From assembly GCA_040877415.1 (NCBI GenBank), contig JBBDNV010000183.1:1-57243 (forward strand): DNA of 57,243 nt, in the 5' to 3' direction. This DNA comes from JBBDNV01 sp040877415. GTDB lineage: Bacteria; Planctomycetota; Planctomycetia; Pirellulales; PALSA-1355. This document shows, piece by piece, positions 44,984 to 55,289 of this stretch (position 1 is its first letter; the number at the start of each line of letters is the position of its first letter). The notes below the pieces were generated by a model. That model did not search any database. It worked only from the letters and a program-made list of their open reading frames with translations, and was not told where the DNA came from. The position numbers were made by a program, and so were the translations under genes.

Positions 44984-46189
44984 TCACGCGCCGAATTTGG
45001 CCAGCCGCTCGGCGTTCGCCAGCGCCAGGGGCATCAGGTACTTCGCCTCGAATTGCCCCAAGCCGCCGCGCACCGCCTCGCTTTCGCCGAATGACGTGCA
45101 GCCGTCGGCGCGGCAGACATTTGAAACGAGCACGGTCGGAACCGGATGCCAACTGTGGCGCGCCAGCACGCTGGGGGTGCTGTGATCGCCGGTGACGATG
45201 AGCACCGTCGGATCGAGCGCGGTGATGCGCGGGATCACCGCGTCGAGCTCTTCGATGCGTTTTACTTTCGCTTCGAAATTGCCGTCCTCGGCAGTGCTGT
45301 CGGTGTACTTGAAGTGGATGAAAAAGAAGTCGTAGCTCTTCCACTCCCGCGAGAGCACGTCGATTTGCTCATCGAGGGTTTGCGCATTGCCGACGATCTC
45401 CATGCCGACCAGCCGCGCCAGTCCCCTGTACATCGGATAGACGGCGATCGCGGCCGCTTTCAGCCCGTACACTTCGTCAAAGGGCGGAAGCGCCGGCCGG
45501 CGGGCAAATCCGCGCAGCGTCAGCCCGTTGGCTTGTTTCTGGTCGGCCAGGAGTTTTCGTCCCTGGGCGACGAATTCCGCCGCGACTTCGGCCGTGCGTC
45601 GGCTCTGGGGGCTAGTGGCCTTGGGCGCAAGCGGTGGGACGCCGGTTTCCTGTGGGTCGGTATCCTCGACGTCGTCGCCCAGCCCGTCGCCGCGGAACAC
45701 GGCTACGAAGCGGTGCTCCTTGACCGGCTCGACGAAAACCTCGATGCCGGGAATCCGCGCTTCGCGCAGCTTGACCGCCAAAGGGGCGCTTTGATCGGTG
45801 GCGATGCGGCCGGCGCGGCGATCGGTAATCTTGCCGCTGGCGTCGAGCGAGCAAAAATTGCCGCGAATCGCCACGTCGCGATCCGATAACTGAAAGCCAA
45901 TGCCGGTGGCCTCCAGCGCGCCGCGACCGATGCGATACACCAAGGGATCGTAGCCGAAGAGCCCCAGGTGTCCGGGGCCGCTGCCGGGAGTGATGCCGGG
46001 TTTGACCGGGATGCTGCCGCCCGAGATTCCGCGGCGGGCCAATGCGTCCAGGTTGGGCGTGCGCGCGGTTTCGAGCTCGGTCTTGCCGCCCGCTTGCCGG
46101 GGCAGCCCGCCCAGCCCGTCGGCCACGAGCATCACGATTTTGGAATCGTTTTTCACGTTCAATTCGCGAGTCAGTTCATGCATGTCCAT
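44984..46189 (-). CDS. apgM: 2,3-bisphosphoglycerate-independent phosphoglycerate mutase, archaeal type
   Basis: Interconverts 2- and 3-phosphoglycerate in glycolysis. The 401-residue product is of the ApgM size, shorter than bacterial GpmI (about 510). It shows the alkaline-phosphatase-superfamily metal sequence MLVADGLGG near the N-terminus, the phospho-serine region PGSGPGHLGLFGYDPL, then YRIGRGALEATGIGF and the second metal site IVTGDHSTPSVLARHSWHPVP. The GSGPGHL form replaces GSDTSHL of the archaeal enzymes. The MDMHELTREL start is chosen because the 57-codon upstream extension reads into the intergenic hairpin region and carries no family sequence. Confidence 0.92.
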   Translation of the reverse strand: MDMHELTRELNVKNDSKIVMLVADGLGGLPRQAGGKTELETARTPNLDALARRGISGGSIPVKPGITPGSGPGHLGLFGYDPLVYRIGRGALEATGIGFQLSDRDVAIRGNFCSLDASGKITDRRAGRIATDQSAPLAVKLREARIPGIEVFVEPVKEHRFVAVFRGDGLGDDVEDTDPQETGVPPLAPKATSPQSRRTAEVAAEFVAQGRKLLADQKQANGLTLRGFARRPALPPFDEVYGLKAAAIAVYPMYRGLARLVGMEIVGNAQTLDEQIDVLSREWKSYDFFFIHFKYTDSTAEDGNFEAKVKRIEELDAVIPRITALDPTVLIVTGDHSTPSVLARHSWHPVPTVLVSNVCRADGCTSFGESEAVRGGLGQFEAKYLMPLALANAERLAKFGA

Positions 46190-46275
46190 AACCGCGAGTC
46201 CCCGTGACTTTTTTCGACGAAGCGGGCATGCGATCGATATTTCTTGTGGTAACATAAACCGGCCGCCGCACAAGT

Positions 46276-46299
46276 GGGAGGACCGCCGCGGCGGCTCCC
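46276..46299. repeat. strong hairpin in the divergent apgM/MBL intergenic region
   Basis: GGGAG at 46276-46280 pairs with CTCCC at 46295-46299 around the self-complementary CCGCCGCGGCGG. It lies between the divergent starts at 46189 and 46348, so it would be in the leader of one of the two transcripts. It may be a regulatory stem or another REP-like repeat. Confidence 0.5.
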
Positions 46300-46347
46300 C
46301 TCGAAAAATGAGTGAGTGCACGATGGCGGAAATAGAAAGGTAGGACG

Positions 46348-47031
46348 ATGGCAACGACATTGCGCTGGTTGGGACACGGTTGCTGGAGCGTGGACACCGA
46401 GGGCCAGGCGATTCTGATCGATCCGTTCTTGAACGACTCGCCCACGGCGCCGGTCAAGGCCGACGCGGTCAAGGCCGATTTTGTGCTCGTCTCGCACGGT
46501 CATTTCGACCACGTGGCCGATGCCGCGGCGGTGGCCAACCGCACCGGTGCGACCGTAGTGGCGAATTACGAAATCTGCCAGTGGCTTTCGAAGCAGGGGG
46601 TCAAGAGCACCCAGCCGATGAACCTCGGCGGTGGAATCGACCTGCCGTTCGGGCGCGTGAAACTGACGATTGCCCATCATAGTTCCGTGTTGCCGGATGG
46701 AACTTACGGCGGAAATCCCAACGGGTTTCTGCTGACCCTGAGCAACAAGAAGATTTACTTTTCCTGCGACACTGCGTTGTTTTACGACATGAAGCTGATC
46801 GGCGCCGCGGGCCTGGATCTGGCCGTGCTGCCGATCGGCGATCGCTTCACGATGGGTCCGGCCGACGCGTTGGAAGCGGTCAAGCTGCTGGAACCGAAAC
46901 GCGTCGTGCCGTCGCACTACAACACCTGGCCGCCGATCGAGCAGGACGCCAAGGCCTGGGCCGCGCGCGTGAAGGCCGAAACCAAGGCCGAGCCGATCGT
47001 CGTCAGCCCGGGCGGAACGATCGAGCTTTAG
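46348..47031 (+). CDS. UPF0173 metal-dependent hydrolase (MBL fold)
   Basis: A 227-residue cytosolic metallo-beta-lactamase-fold protein. The metal-binding motif is HGHFDH, with H50, H52, D54 and H55. Other family segments are WLGHGCW at the start, the central AHHSSV and the C-terminal PSHYNTWPPIEQD. Length and motifs match the UPF0173 family, whose substrate is unknown. A GAAAGGTAGG ribosome site precedes the ATG. The gene is followed by a strong intrinsic terminator at 47081. Confidence 0.93.
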   Translation: MATTLRWLGHGCWSVDTEGQAILIDPFLNDSPTAPVKADAVKADFVLVSHGHFDHVADAAAVANRTGATVVANYEICQWLSKQGVKSTQPMNLGGGIDLPFGRVKLTIAHHSSVLPDGTYGGNPNGFLLTLSNKKIYFSCDTALFYDMKLIGAAGLDLAVLPIGDRFTMGPADALEAVKLLEPKRVVPSHYNTWPPIEQDAKAWAARVKAETKAEPIVVSPGGTIEL

Positions 47032-47075
47032 GAGCAACCCGGGCGTCGACAGCGCACCGTAACGCGTTTCCCGCC

Positions 47076-47108
47076 GCAAGCCCAGGGAAGGCCTTCCCTG
47101 GGTTTTTT
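47076..47108 (+). terminator. intrinsic terminator, copy 2 of the 32-bp hairpin element
   Basis: The 11-base arms CCCAGGGAAGG (47081-47091) and its complement (47092-47102) form a perfect palindrome followed by six T. It lies 50 bases after the MBL hydrolase stop in the correct orientation. The first 32 bases are identical to 7412-7443. Confidence 0.8.
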
Positions 47109-47143
47109 GGAAACGAGTGCAATCAACGTGTGGATCGAAGCCG

Positions 47144-47455
47144 TTACGACGCCATCACCTGGATCTCGTCGCCCTCGACGCGGACGTCGAATGTGTCGGT
47201 CTTGATCCGCGAGTTGTCGCACCAGGCGCCGTCGGCGACGCGGAATCGCCAGGCGTGCCAGGGGCACGTCACAACGCCCTCTTCGAGCGCGCCGTCGGCC
47301 AGCGACGCGCCCATGTGGGGGCAGACGTCGTTGATCGCACGGTAGCGGCCGCCACCCAGATTGAAGACGGCCACCAGACGGTCGCCGACGGCAAAGGCGG
47401 CGCCTGTGCCCTCGGGAATCGCGCCGACTTTTGCCACGGTTACGAAGCCAGGCAT
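47144..47455 (-). CDS. Rieske-type ferredoxin
   Basis: A 103-residue soluble 2Fe-2S protein. Cluster boxes are CPHMGA and CPWHAWRF. The compact length and lack of a membrane segment fit the ferredoxin subunits of dioxygenases or nitrite-reductase NirD-like proteins. No oxygenase or reductase gene is adjacent, so its partner is unknown. The start MPGFVTVAKV is chosen; an in-frame extension to 47566 overlaps the upstream HAD gene's promoter area. It is unrelated to the operon Rieske at 9360 in size and topology. Confidence 0.9.
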   Translation of the reverse strand: MPGFVTVAKVGAIPEGTGAAFAVGDRLVAVFNLGGGRYRAINDVCPHMGASLADGALEEGVVTCPWHAWRFRVADGAWCDNSRIKTDTFDVRVEGDEIQVMAS

Positions 47456-47564
47456 CGGTGAAACGAACAATTCGCGGGATGTAGGGAACGGGAGCCGCCG
47501 GCTGTGCCGGGCCGCGCGGCCAGTGTATCTTAGAACCCAGGTGCGGCCGCGGATAGGGTCTTTC

Positions 47565-48401
47565 ATGCCCCGCTACCGATTGCTGGCGATCGACATCGAC
47601 GGCACGCTGGTCAACAGCCAAAACGAGTTGACCGAACCGACGCGCAAGGCGCTGTTGCGCGCTAAGCAGGCGGGCGTCGAAATCGTGCTGGCCACGGGGC
47701 GGCGTTATAGCCGGGTGCTGCCGCTGGTCGAGCCGCTTGCGCTCAATGTGCCGCTGGTCACGGCCAGCGGAGCACTGATCAAGCGGGCATCGGATCACCG
47801 CACGCTGTTCAGCGCACAGTTTCTGCCCGGCGCGCTCGAGCGATGCCTGGAACTCGTGGCGGCCGCAGGCTACGAGGCGGTGCTCTGCGCCGACACGTTC
47901 GACTTTGGTTTCGACTACTACTTTCGAGGAAGCGAAACGCCGCGGGAGGAGCTGGCCGAGTTTTTCGAGAAGAATGCCGGCCTCGGCCGCGAGTGTGCGG
48001 GGCTGATGACGGAGCCGCCCGCGGACATTTTCGCCGGTTTTGTCATGGCCACGCGCGAGGAAATGGTGAGGCTCGCGGGCGAGCTCGAGCGGCACCTGCC
48101 CGAGCTGCTTTACGTCCATGTGCTGCGCAGTCCGCGCTATCGCGGCTACATGTGTGAGATCGCGCCCTTCGGCGTCAGCAAATGGACCGGCGTGTATCGA
48201 CTGGCAGAGGAGTGGGGCATTCGGCCCGACGAGATCTGCGCGGCGGGCGATGACGTGAACGACATTCCCATGATCAGGGCCGCCGGCCTGGGAGTGGCAA
48301 TGGGCAACGCCCTGGACGAGGTCAAGGCGGCCGCCGACAAGATCGCGCCGAGCCATGACCAGGACGGCCTGGTCGAGGTCGTCGATTGGATTCTGCGGTA
48401 A
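47565..48401 (+). CDS. Cof-type HAD hydrolase
   Basis: A 278-residue phosphatase-like protein. HAD motif I is DIDGTL, motif II lies around LATGRRYSRV, the motif III Lys is near GVSKWTGVYRLAE, and motif IV is AAGDDVNDIPMIRAAG. The IIB cap sits between. This is the Cof family that removes phosphate from sugars, nucleotides or pyridoxal phosphate; the substrate is not deducible. The start MPRYRLL begins the family sequence. It diverges from the Rieske ferredoxin gene. Confidence 0.92.
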   Translation: MPRYRLLAIDIDGTLVNSQNELTEPTRKALLRAKQAGVEIVLATGRRYSRVLPLVEPLALNVPLVTASGALIKRASDHRTLFSAQFLPGALERCLELVAAAGYEAVLCADTFDFGFDYYFRGSETPREELAEFFEKNAGLGRECAGLMTEPPADIFAGFVMATREEMVRLAGELERHLPELLYVHVLRSPRYRGYMCEIAPFGVSKWTGVYRLAEEWGIRPDEICAAGDDVNDIPMIRAAGLGVAMGNALDEVKAAADKIAPSHDQDGLVEVVDWILR

Positions 48402-48451
48402 AATAAGTACCGGGGCGAAGCACATTGCAGATTAGCCATCAACGTCACGAT

Positions 48452-48547
48452 TTAGCCCCCGGCTTTGCCGGGGGGCTCCTCGCTGGCGAAGGAAACGCGT
48501 AGCCGAACGGCGCGATCCAACGATCCCCCGGCAAAGCCGAGGGCTAA
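48452..48547. repeat. paired REP-like palindromes (inverted), pair 1
   Basis: TTAG plus CCCCCGGCTTTGCCGGGGG at 48452-48474 and, in opposite orientation, CCCCCGGCAAAGCCGAGGG plus CTAA at 48525-48547, with one mismatch. Heads point outward around a 50-bp spacer, the organisation of REP/BIME elements. Matches the pair at 55127-55225. Confidence 0.75.
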
Positions 48548-48690
48548 CCGACGATGCGCAATATCGGTTCGGCCTCCGGCATTCAGCCTTGAAGCCTGGC
48601 GGGCATTCCGATACGGTAACCCGGTTGGCCGATTGCGGATGCGACGGCTCCGGCGACGTGTTTTCGTTCCGTGCGTTTTGAGACTTTGCC

Positions 48691-51522
48691 ATGAGATTTT
48701 CCTTCCCGATGCAGGCTTGGGGGGGAATGCTGCTGGCCCTGACTGGAGCCACCTTCCTCGGCATGGCCGCCGAGCCCGAGACGCCCGCTCCGGTGGCCGC
48801 CGCGCGGCAGCTCATGGAGGAAGGGAAACACGCCGAGGCCGAAGAGGCCTTTCGGGCTTTGGACGCCGAGTTCGGCGTGGCTTCGGCATTGGGCGTGGCC
48901 CGCTGTCAGGAGGCAACCGGACGCCGCGAAAAAGCCACCCGAACGCTGACCGAAGCCGCCAAGGCGCACCCCAACGTGCCCACGATTCCGGCGGAGCTTG
49001 CGCGGTTGGCGCTTGCGCGGGGCGATTACCAGGCGGCCGAAGCGTTTGTCGCCGCGGCTTTGAAACTCGATGCCGAGGGGGTTCTGGCCCACTGGGTACG
49101 GGCGGAATTGCTATCGGCCGCCGGCAAGCTGACGGAAGCCAATGCCGATTACCAATGGCTGGTCAAATACTACAACGACCACAACGTCGAGGACGCGGAG
49201 GATTTGCACTGGATTGGCCTCGGGGCGGGCCAGTTCGCGCGCTGGAATCGGCTGAGCGACCAGTTCAACTTCCTCGTCAACGAGTTCTACCCGGACGTGT
49301 TGAAGGCCGATCCGGCATGTTGGCGCGCCCATTACGAGGCCGGGCGGCTGTTCGCGGAAAAATACAACGAAGCGGAGGCCGCCAGGGAGTATAAGGCGGC
49401 GCTGGCGCTGAATCCGAACGCGGCCGAGGTTCACGCGGCTTTGGGGGAAATGTCGCTCGATCAATTCGAGTTGACCGAGGCCCAGGCCGCTTGCGACCAG
49501 GCCTTGGCGATCAACCCGCAATTGCTCGTGGCGCTGCATCTGAAGGCCGACATTCACCTGGCCAATTTCGAGCCGCGGCAATGTGTCGGCGTATTGAACG
49601 ACGTGCTCAAGCTGCATCCAACGTCGGAAGAAACGTTGGGCCGCCTGGCGGCCGCGTACCTGGCCGTCGACGGACCGGCGACCTCGCGATTCGGCAAGCT
49701 GGCAGGCGAAGTGACCGCCCGCAATCCGCACGCCGGCCGATTCTACCTGGCGCTGGCCGACGCCTTGGATCGCTTGCGCCGTTGGCCGGCAGCGGCCGGG
49801 TACTACCGCGAGGCCATGGCGCGCATGCCGCAATTGATTGCGTCATCCGGCCGGTTGGGCATGATGTTGATGCGCTTGGGTGAGGAGGCCGAAGCGCGCA
49901 AAGTGCTCGATGAGTCTATCGAGGCCGATCCGTTCAACGTCCGAGTGAACAACACGCTCAAGGTGCTGGAAGTGCTCGACGCCTACGAGACGATTGAGAC
50001 CGAGCATTTTCGCATCCGATTCGATCCAAAGAAGGACGGGATTCTGGCCCGCTACATGGGCCAGTGGCTGGAAGAGGTCTATCCTCAATTGGTCAAGCAA
50101 ATGGGCTTTGCCCCGCCGGAAAAGTCGCTCTTCGAAGTATTCTGCCAGGCCCGAAACACCGACGGCCACGGCTGGTTTAGCGCCAGGATGGTGGGTTTGC
50201 CGCGCATCCATCCCATCGGGGCGTGCGCCGGCAAGATCGTCGCCATGCAATCCCCCAGCGAAGGCAAACAGCGGTTCAATTGGGCGCGGGTGGTAAAGCA
50301 CGAATTCATCCACGTGATCAACCTGCAGCAGACCGACTTCAACATACCGCATTGGTTCACCGAAGCCTTGGCGGTCTTGAACGAAGGCTATCCGCGGCCG
50401 CAGGAGTGGAACGAACTGCTCGTCGAAAGCTCCGCCAAGGGAAAGCTGTTTAATCTCGACACGATCAACCTGGGCTTCATCCGCCCGCATTCGAGCGTCG
50501 AATGGACGTTGGCCTATTGCCAGGCGGAGTTGTACGCCGAGTACGTGCTCGAGCGATTCGGGCCCGACGCGATCGCGAAGATGCTGGCGGCCTATGCCGA
50601 CAACCTGACCACGCCCGAGGCGCTCGAGCGCGCCTTTGACGTAAACCAGCCCGACTTCGAGCGGGGTTACCAGGAGTTCGTCAAGAAGATCGTCGCCGGT
50701 CTGCCGGCGGCGGCCGGGGGCGAAATGTCTCTCGTTGAATTGCAAAAGGCGCTGGCCGAGAAGCCCAAGGACCCCGAGCTGCTGGCCAAGACCGCGCAGG
50801 CCCGACTGAACCGCCGCAATTACCCCGAGGCGCGCCGACTGGCCGACGCGGCGCTAGCGATCGAGCCGAAAAACCAACTGGCCCAATACGTCCGGGCGCG
50901 GTTGCACCTGCTGGTGGGCGAGAACAAAGAGGCGCTTGCACGGCTCGAGGAATCGCTGGACCGCGAACATCCGCAGAAAAACCTGTTGGCACTGTTGGCC
51001 GGCCTGAAGCTCGCGTCCGAAGACTTTAAGGCCGCGGCCGACCTGTACGAGCTGGGGGCTAAAAACGAGCCGCAAAGCGCCAAATGGCTCAAATCGCTGG
51101 CCGCCGTCTACCTGAAGTCGGGCGACGATAAAAAGCTCGCCGGCGTGCTGTTGAAACTGGCCGAGGCCGATCCCGACGACCTGCCCGTGCGTAAGAAACT
51201 TGCGCAATTGGCGTTGGCGGCCGGCGACTGGCCCGCCGCCCAGCGCTGGACGTTGGAGGGATTGCACGTTCAGGTGATGGACGCCGAGCTGCACGCGTGG
51301 CGCGGCGAAGCGTTCGGCGGCCAGGGAAACGCCGCCGAGGCGGCCAAGGAATATGCCGTGGCCGTGGAGTTGAATCCCGACGACGCGAAGTCGCGCTTGG
51401 CACTGGCCCGCTCGCTCGTCAAGGCGGACCAGCCGGCCGAGGCCAAAGCGGCGCTCGAAGAATTGCTCAAGCGCGACCCGAGCCACTCGGAAGCCAAGAA
51501 AATGTTGGAGAGCCTAGAGTGA
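48691..51522 (+). CDS. large TPR protein with gluzincin-type metalloprotease domain
   Basis: A 943-residue exported protein: an N-terminal signal (WGGMLLALTGATFLGMAAE), a TPR array (about 35-425: HAEAEEAFRALDAEFG, AREYKAALALNPNAAEVHAALGE), a peptidase MA-like domain, then a second TPR array (about 690-940). The zinc site is H537-E-x-x-H541 in KHEFIHVINL with E558 in HWFTEALAVL as third ligand. Catalytic residues are intact, so it may be an active protease. It overlaps the next gene by 4 bases. The substrate is unknown; such TPR-flanked peptidases may process surface proteins. Confidence 0.88.
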   Translation: MRFSFPMQAWGGMLLALTGATFLGMAAEPETPAPVAAARQLMEEGKHAEAEEAFRALDAEFGVASALGVARCQEATGRREKATRTLTEAAKAHPNVPTIPAELARLALARGDYQAAEAFVAAALKLDAEGVLAHWVRAELLSAAGKLTEANADYQWLVKYYNDHNVEDAEDLHWIGLGAGQFARWNRLSDQFNFLVNEFYPDVLKADPACWRAHYEAGRLFAEKYNEAEAAREYKAALALNPNAAEVHAALGEMSLDQFELTEAQAACDQALAINPQLLVALHLKADIHLANFEPRQCVGVLNDVLKLHPTSEETLGRLAAAYLAVDGPATSRFGKLAGEVTARNPHAGRFYLALADALDRLRRWPAAAGYYREAMARMPQLIASSGRLGMMLMRLGEEAEARKVLDESIEADPFNVRVNNTLKVLEVLDAYETIETEHFRIRFDPKKDGILARYMGQWLEEVYPQLVKQMGFAPPEKSLFEVFCQARNTDGHGWFSARMVGLPRIHPIGACAGKIVAMQSPSEGKQRFNWARVVKHEFIHVINLQQTDFNIPHWFTEALAVLNEGYPRPQEWNELLVESSAKGKLFNLDTINLGFIRPHSSVEWTLAYCQAELYAEYVLERFGPDAIAKMLAAYADNLTTPEALERAFDVNQPDFERGYQEFVKKIVAGLPAAAGGEMSLVELQKALAEKPKDPELLAKTAQARLNRRNYPEARRLADAALAIEPKNQLAQYVRARLHLLVGENKEALARLEESLDREHPQKNLLALLAGLKLASEDFKAAADLYELGAKNEPQSAKWLKSLAAVYLKSGDDKKLAGVLLKLAEADPDDLPVRKKLAQLALAAGDWPAAQRWTLEGLHVQVMDAELHAWRGEAFGGQGNAAEAAKEYAVAVELNPDDAKSRLALARSLVKADQPAEAKAALEELLKRDPSHSEAKKMLESLE

Positions 51523-51866
51523 ACGAGCCCAGCCATGAATCGCCGGCCGGCCCTTCGCGCGGGGCGGTCACGCTGGCCGACTTCCAGCGGCTGATCCGCG
51601 AAATGTACTTCGACAAAGACGTCGCGCGCGGCATCGACGGCACGTTCATGTGGCTCATGGAGGAAATCGGCGAGCTGGCCGCCGCGCTGCGAAACCCAGC
51701 GCACGAAGACCGGTTGGACGAATTCGCCGACGTGCTCGCCTGGCTGGCCACGATCGCCAATGTGGCCGGAGTCGACCTGAGCGAGGCCGTCGCGCGCAAA
51801 TACGGAGCCGGCTGTCCCGGATGCGGCAAATTCGTCTGCACGTGCGCCGACGCGGAGAAACCATGA
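51519..51866 (+). CDS. MazG-like nucleotide pyrophosphohydrolase
   Basis: A 115-residue all-alpha NTP pyrophosphatase-like protein. The EExxE metal motif is at 48-52 (LMEEIGEL) and the ExxD pair is E68/D71 in DEFADVLAWL. It ends in CPGCGKFVCTC, a four-Cys knuckle that probably binds zinc, as in several archaeal and planctomycete relatives. Such enzymes clean non-canonical nucleotides. It starts at GTG overlapping the upstream stop, and its own stop overlaps the next ATG by 4 bases, so three genes are translationally linked. Confidence 0.87.
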   Translation: MNEPSHESPAGPSRGAVTLADFQRLIREMYFDKDVARGIDGTFMWLMEEIGELAAALRNPAHEDRLDEFADVLAWLATIANVAGVDLSEAVARKYGAGCPGCGKFVCTCADAEKP

Positions 51867-54127
51867 GCGGGCGAGCGATTCAGTGGCGCGCGAGATGGAC
51901 CCTTGCCGTGTTGACGTTTGCCGCGGGCGCGTGCTGCTGCTCGTCGTGGCCGACGGACGCGCCGGCCGAAGGTGCCACCGCGGTCGGCAGGAAGACGCCC
52001 GAGTCCGCCGCGCTGCGCATCGTCGCGGTTCACGCCGGCTTTGCCGGGCAATTCAAAGTCGGCTGCTGGACTCCTTTTGAAATCGAGCTCGAAGGGGGCA
52101 GCCAAGCGGTTTCCGGACGCGTCGAGATCGTGGCGCCCGACGGCGACGGAGTGCCCAGCCGCGTGCACGTTCCGCGGGCCGGCGACCTCGCCGTCGGCCC
52201 GGGCGAGCGAAAAACGGTTTCCATGTACGCCAAGATCGGTCGGCTGGCAAGCGAGGTGACCGTCGATTTTCGCACCGAAGCGGGGATCGTGGCCTCGCGG
52301 CGCTTGAACACCCAAACCGACGGACCGCTGGCGGGTGTCTTGCCGTCGAGCGAGACACTCGTGGTGTCGGTGGGTGCCCCCGACGCGGCCGATGACGAAT
52401 CGCCGCGGGCACTGCGCGGCGTGAAGGTTGCCCGTCTGAGCGATATTCGCCAGTTGCCCGGCGACTGGTGGGGTTACGAAGGCGTGACCGCCTTGATCCT
52501 CTCCACCGGCGACGACGCGATCAGCTCGCAGTTGGCGACCCCCAGCCCGCGGTTGGCGGCTTTGGACCTGTGGGTCCGGATGGGAGGCAAGCTGGTTTTG
52601 AGCGTGGGCCGCAGCGCCGAGAAAGTGCTGGCCGCGGGCTCGGGGATTCAGGAGCTTGCGCCGGGCAGGCTGGAATCGATCGTGCCGCTGCGCCAGAGCA
52701 CGGCGCTTGAGACCTACGCGGACACGAACGAATCGCTGTCCGCCGCCGGGCCTTTCGCGCTCGAGGTGCCCAAGCTGCGCGACGTCGGCGGCAAGATCGA
52801 AGCATTCGCCGGCACGAACCCGCGCGACTTGCCGCTCGTGGTTCGCGCTGGGCGCGGATTCGGCGAAGTCGTGTTCGTGGCGTTCGATCTGGAGCGGCCG
52901 CCGTTTGCCAACTGGGCCGCGCGGCCGCAGCTTTTGGAAAAACTGCTCGGCGGGTCCGTTGCCGTCACCGACGATAAAAGCGCCGGCACGTTGGGCGCGG
53001 TGACGACGCTGGGTTTTGTCGATCTGGCCGGCCAGTTGCGCGGCGCTTTGGACCAGTTTGCCGGAGTGCGGCTGGTCCCGTTCTGGTTCGTGGCTTTGCT
53101 GGTGACGGCGTACATCGTTTGCATCGGTCCATTGGATTACTTCCTTGTGAAGCGGGTCTTTCGCCGGATGGAGGCCACGTGGCTCTCGTTTGCCGTGACG
53201 GTGGTTGTGTTTAGCGCCGGGGCATTCGCGCTGGCCTACGGGCTCAAGGGCCGCCAGTTGCGGGTGAACCAGGTCGACGTGGTCGATTTCGACGCCGAAA
53301 CCGGACTCGTGCGCGGCACGAGCTGGTCCTATGTCTATAGCCCCAGCAACGCCACGTACAACTTGTCGCTGGCTCCCGACCGTGCCGCAGGCGGCCGGCG
53401 CGGCGGCGGGATTCTTTTTTCCTGGTTCGGCCTGCCGGGCGGCGGATTTGGCGGCATGGACGTCAAGAGCCGAGGAGTCGGGGGAATGGACACCGCTTCG
53501 CCCAGCCTGCCGCTTTTCACCGAAGCGTACGATTTTGCGGGACGGCTCGACGCCATCGAGCGCGTGCCGATTGCCGTCTGGTCGAGCAAGGCGTTCGTCG
53601 CTCGATGGTGGCGCGACGGAGACGGCGGCGTCGAGGCCCATCTGGCCTATCACGACAAGCTCGCCGGCACCCTGACCAGCCATCTCGAAATGCCGCTTAC
53701 CGACGCGGTCTTGATGTACGGCAAATGGGCGTACGTCATCCGGGAGCTGGCGCCGGGACGCCAGATCGACTTCGAAACCATGGACCCGCAAACCACGGAC
53801 ACGTATCTGCGGCACGTGACCGCGCAGGGAGAACGTCAGGTCGCGCCGCCGTACGACCGCGCCTCGTTCGATATCCCGCGGATCGTCGAGATCACGACGG
53901 CGCACGACCTGGCCGGCGGCGAAAAATACACGGGGCTCGTGAACCACTATCAGGGGTTCAGCGAAACGAGCGCCTTGGTGCAAAACGGCCGCGCCGTGCT
54001 TTTCGGGCGCAGCGGCCGGCCGGCGGCCCGGCTGGAGCGAGACGGCGAGCCATTGGCCGGCGCCGACACCGAAACCTGGACTTTCTACCGGTTTGTCTTT
54101 CCCGTGCGTGAGCAACCGGTCGAGTGA
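51863..54127 (+). CDS. large exported/membrane protein upstream of the ABC ATPase
   Basis: A 754-residue protein. The N-terminus (LAVLTFAAGACCCSS) looks like a signal or lipoprotein sequence. A beta-rich domain follows (residues 50-150), then an amidotransferase-like region (YEGVTALILSTGDDAIS, MGGKLVLSVGRSAEKVL), two helices (LVPFWFVALLVTAYIVCIGPLDYF; WLSFAVTVVVFSAGAFALAYGL) and a long C-terminal beta-rich part. It resembles the membrane/GAT-like proteins encoded next to ABC-2 transporters and MoxR clusters. It is not assigned to a named family. It lies 21 bases before the ABC ATPase, so it probably belongs to that transporter. Confidence 0.78.
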   Translation: MSGRAIQWRARWTLAVLTFAAGACCCSSWPTDAPAEGATAVGRKTPESAALRIVAVHAGFAGQFKVGCWTPFEIELEGGSQAVSGRVEIVAPDGDGVPSRVHVPRAGDLAVGPGERKTVSMYAKIGRLASEVTVDFRTEAGIVASRRLNTQTDGPLAGVLPSSETLVVSVGAPDAADDESPRALRGVKVARLSDIRQLPGDWWGYEGVTALILSTGDDAISSQLATPSPRLAALDLWVRMGGKLVLSVGRSAEKVLAAGSGIQELAPGRLESIVPLRQSTALETYADTNESLSAAGPFALEVPKLRDVGGKIEAFAGTNPRDLPLVVRAGRGFGEVVFVAFDLERPPFANWAARPQLLEKLLGGSVAVTDDKSAGTLGAVTTLGFVDLAGQLRGALDQFAGVRLVPFWFVALLVTAYIVCIGPLDYFLVKRVFRRMEATWLSFAVTVVVFSAGAFALAYGLKGRQLRVNQVDVVDFDAETGLVRGTSWSYVYSPSNATYNLSLAPDRAAGGRRGGGILFSWFGLPGGGFGGMDVKSRGVGGMDTASPSLPLFTEAYDFAGRLDAIERVPIAVWSSKAFVARWWRDGDGGVEAHLAYHDKLAGTLTSHLEMPLTDAVLMYGKWAYVIRELAPGRQIDFETMDPQTTDTYLRHVTAQGERQVAPPYDRASFDIPRIVEITTAHDLAGGEKYTGLVNHYQGFSETSALVQNGRAVLFGRSGRPAARLERDGEPLAGADTETWTFYRFVFPVREQPVE

Positions 54128-54148
54128 AAACAAGGCGGGGACCGACGG

Positions 54149-55075
<927 letters not shown>

Positions 55076-55126
55076 GGGTTCGGGCACATTAGTCAAAAAC
55101 GCGAGTTTGATGTTGTGCGTTGTTGT

Positions 55127-55225
55127 TCAGCCCCCGGCTTTGCCGGGGGATTTTGTTGTACGGAAGCATTCGAATGGTCCGTGTGCGCCGCCAGCGAAGA
55201 ATCCCCCGGCAAAGCCGGGGGCTAA
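55127..55225. repeat. paired REP-like palindromes (inverted), pair 2
   Basis: TCAG plus CCCCCGGCTTTGCCGGGGG at 55127-55149 faces CCCCCGGCAAAGCCGGGGG plus CTAA at 55203-55225. Same outward heads and palindrome as the pair at 48452-48547, again downstream of a plus-strand gene. The GC-rich stem could also slow transcription after the ABC gene. Confidence 0.78.
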
Positions 55226-55289
55226 CTAGCGGCTCGCGTGGACGAGCGAAGCGCAATTCCAAAATCTGCGCGTCGAACGCGTAGGAAGC

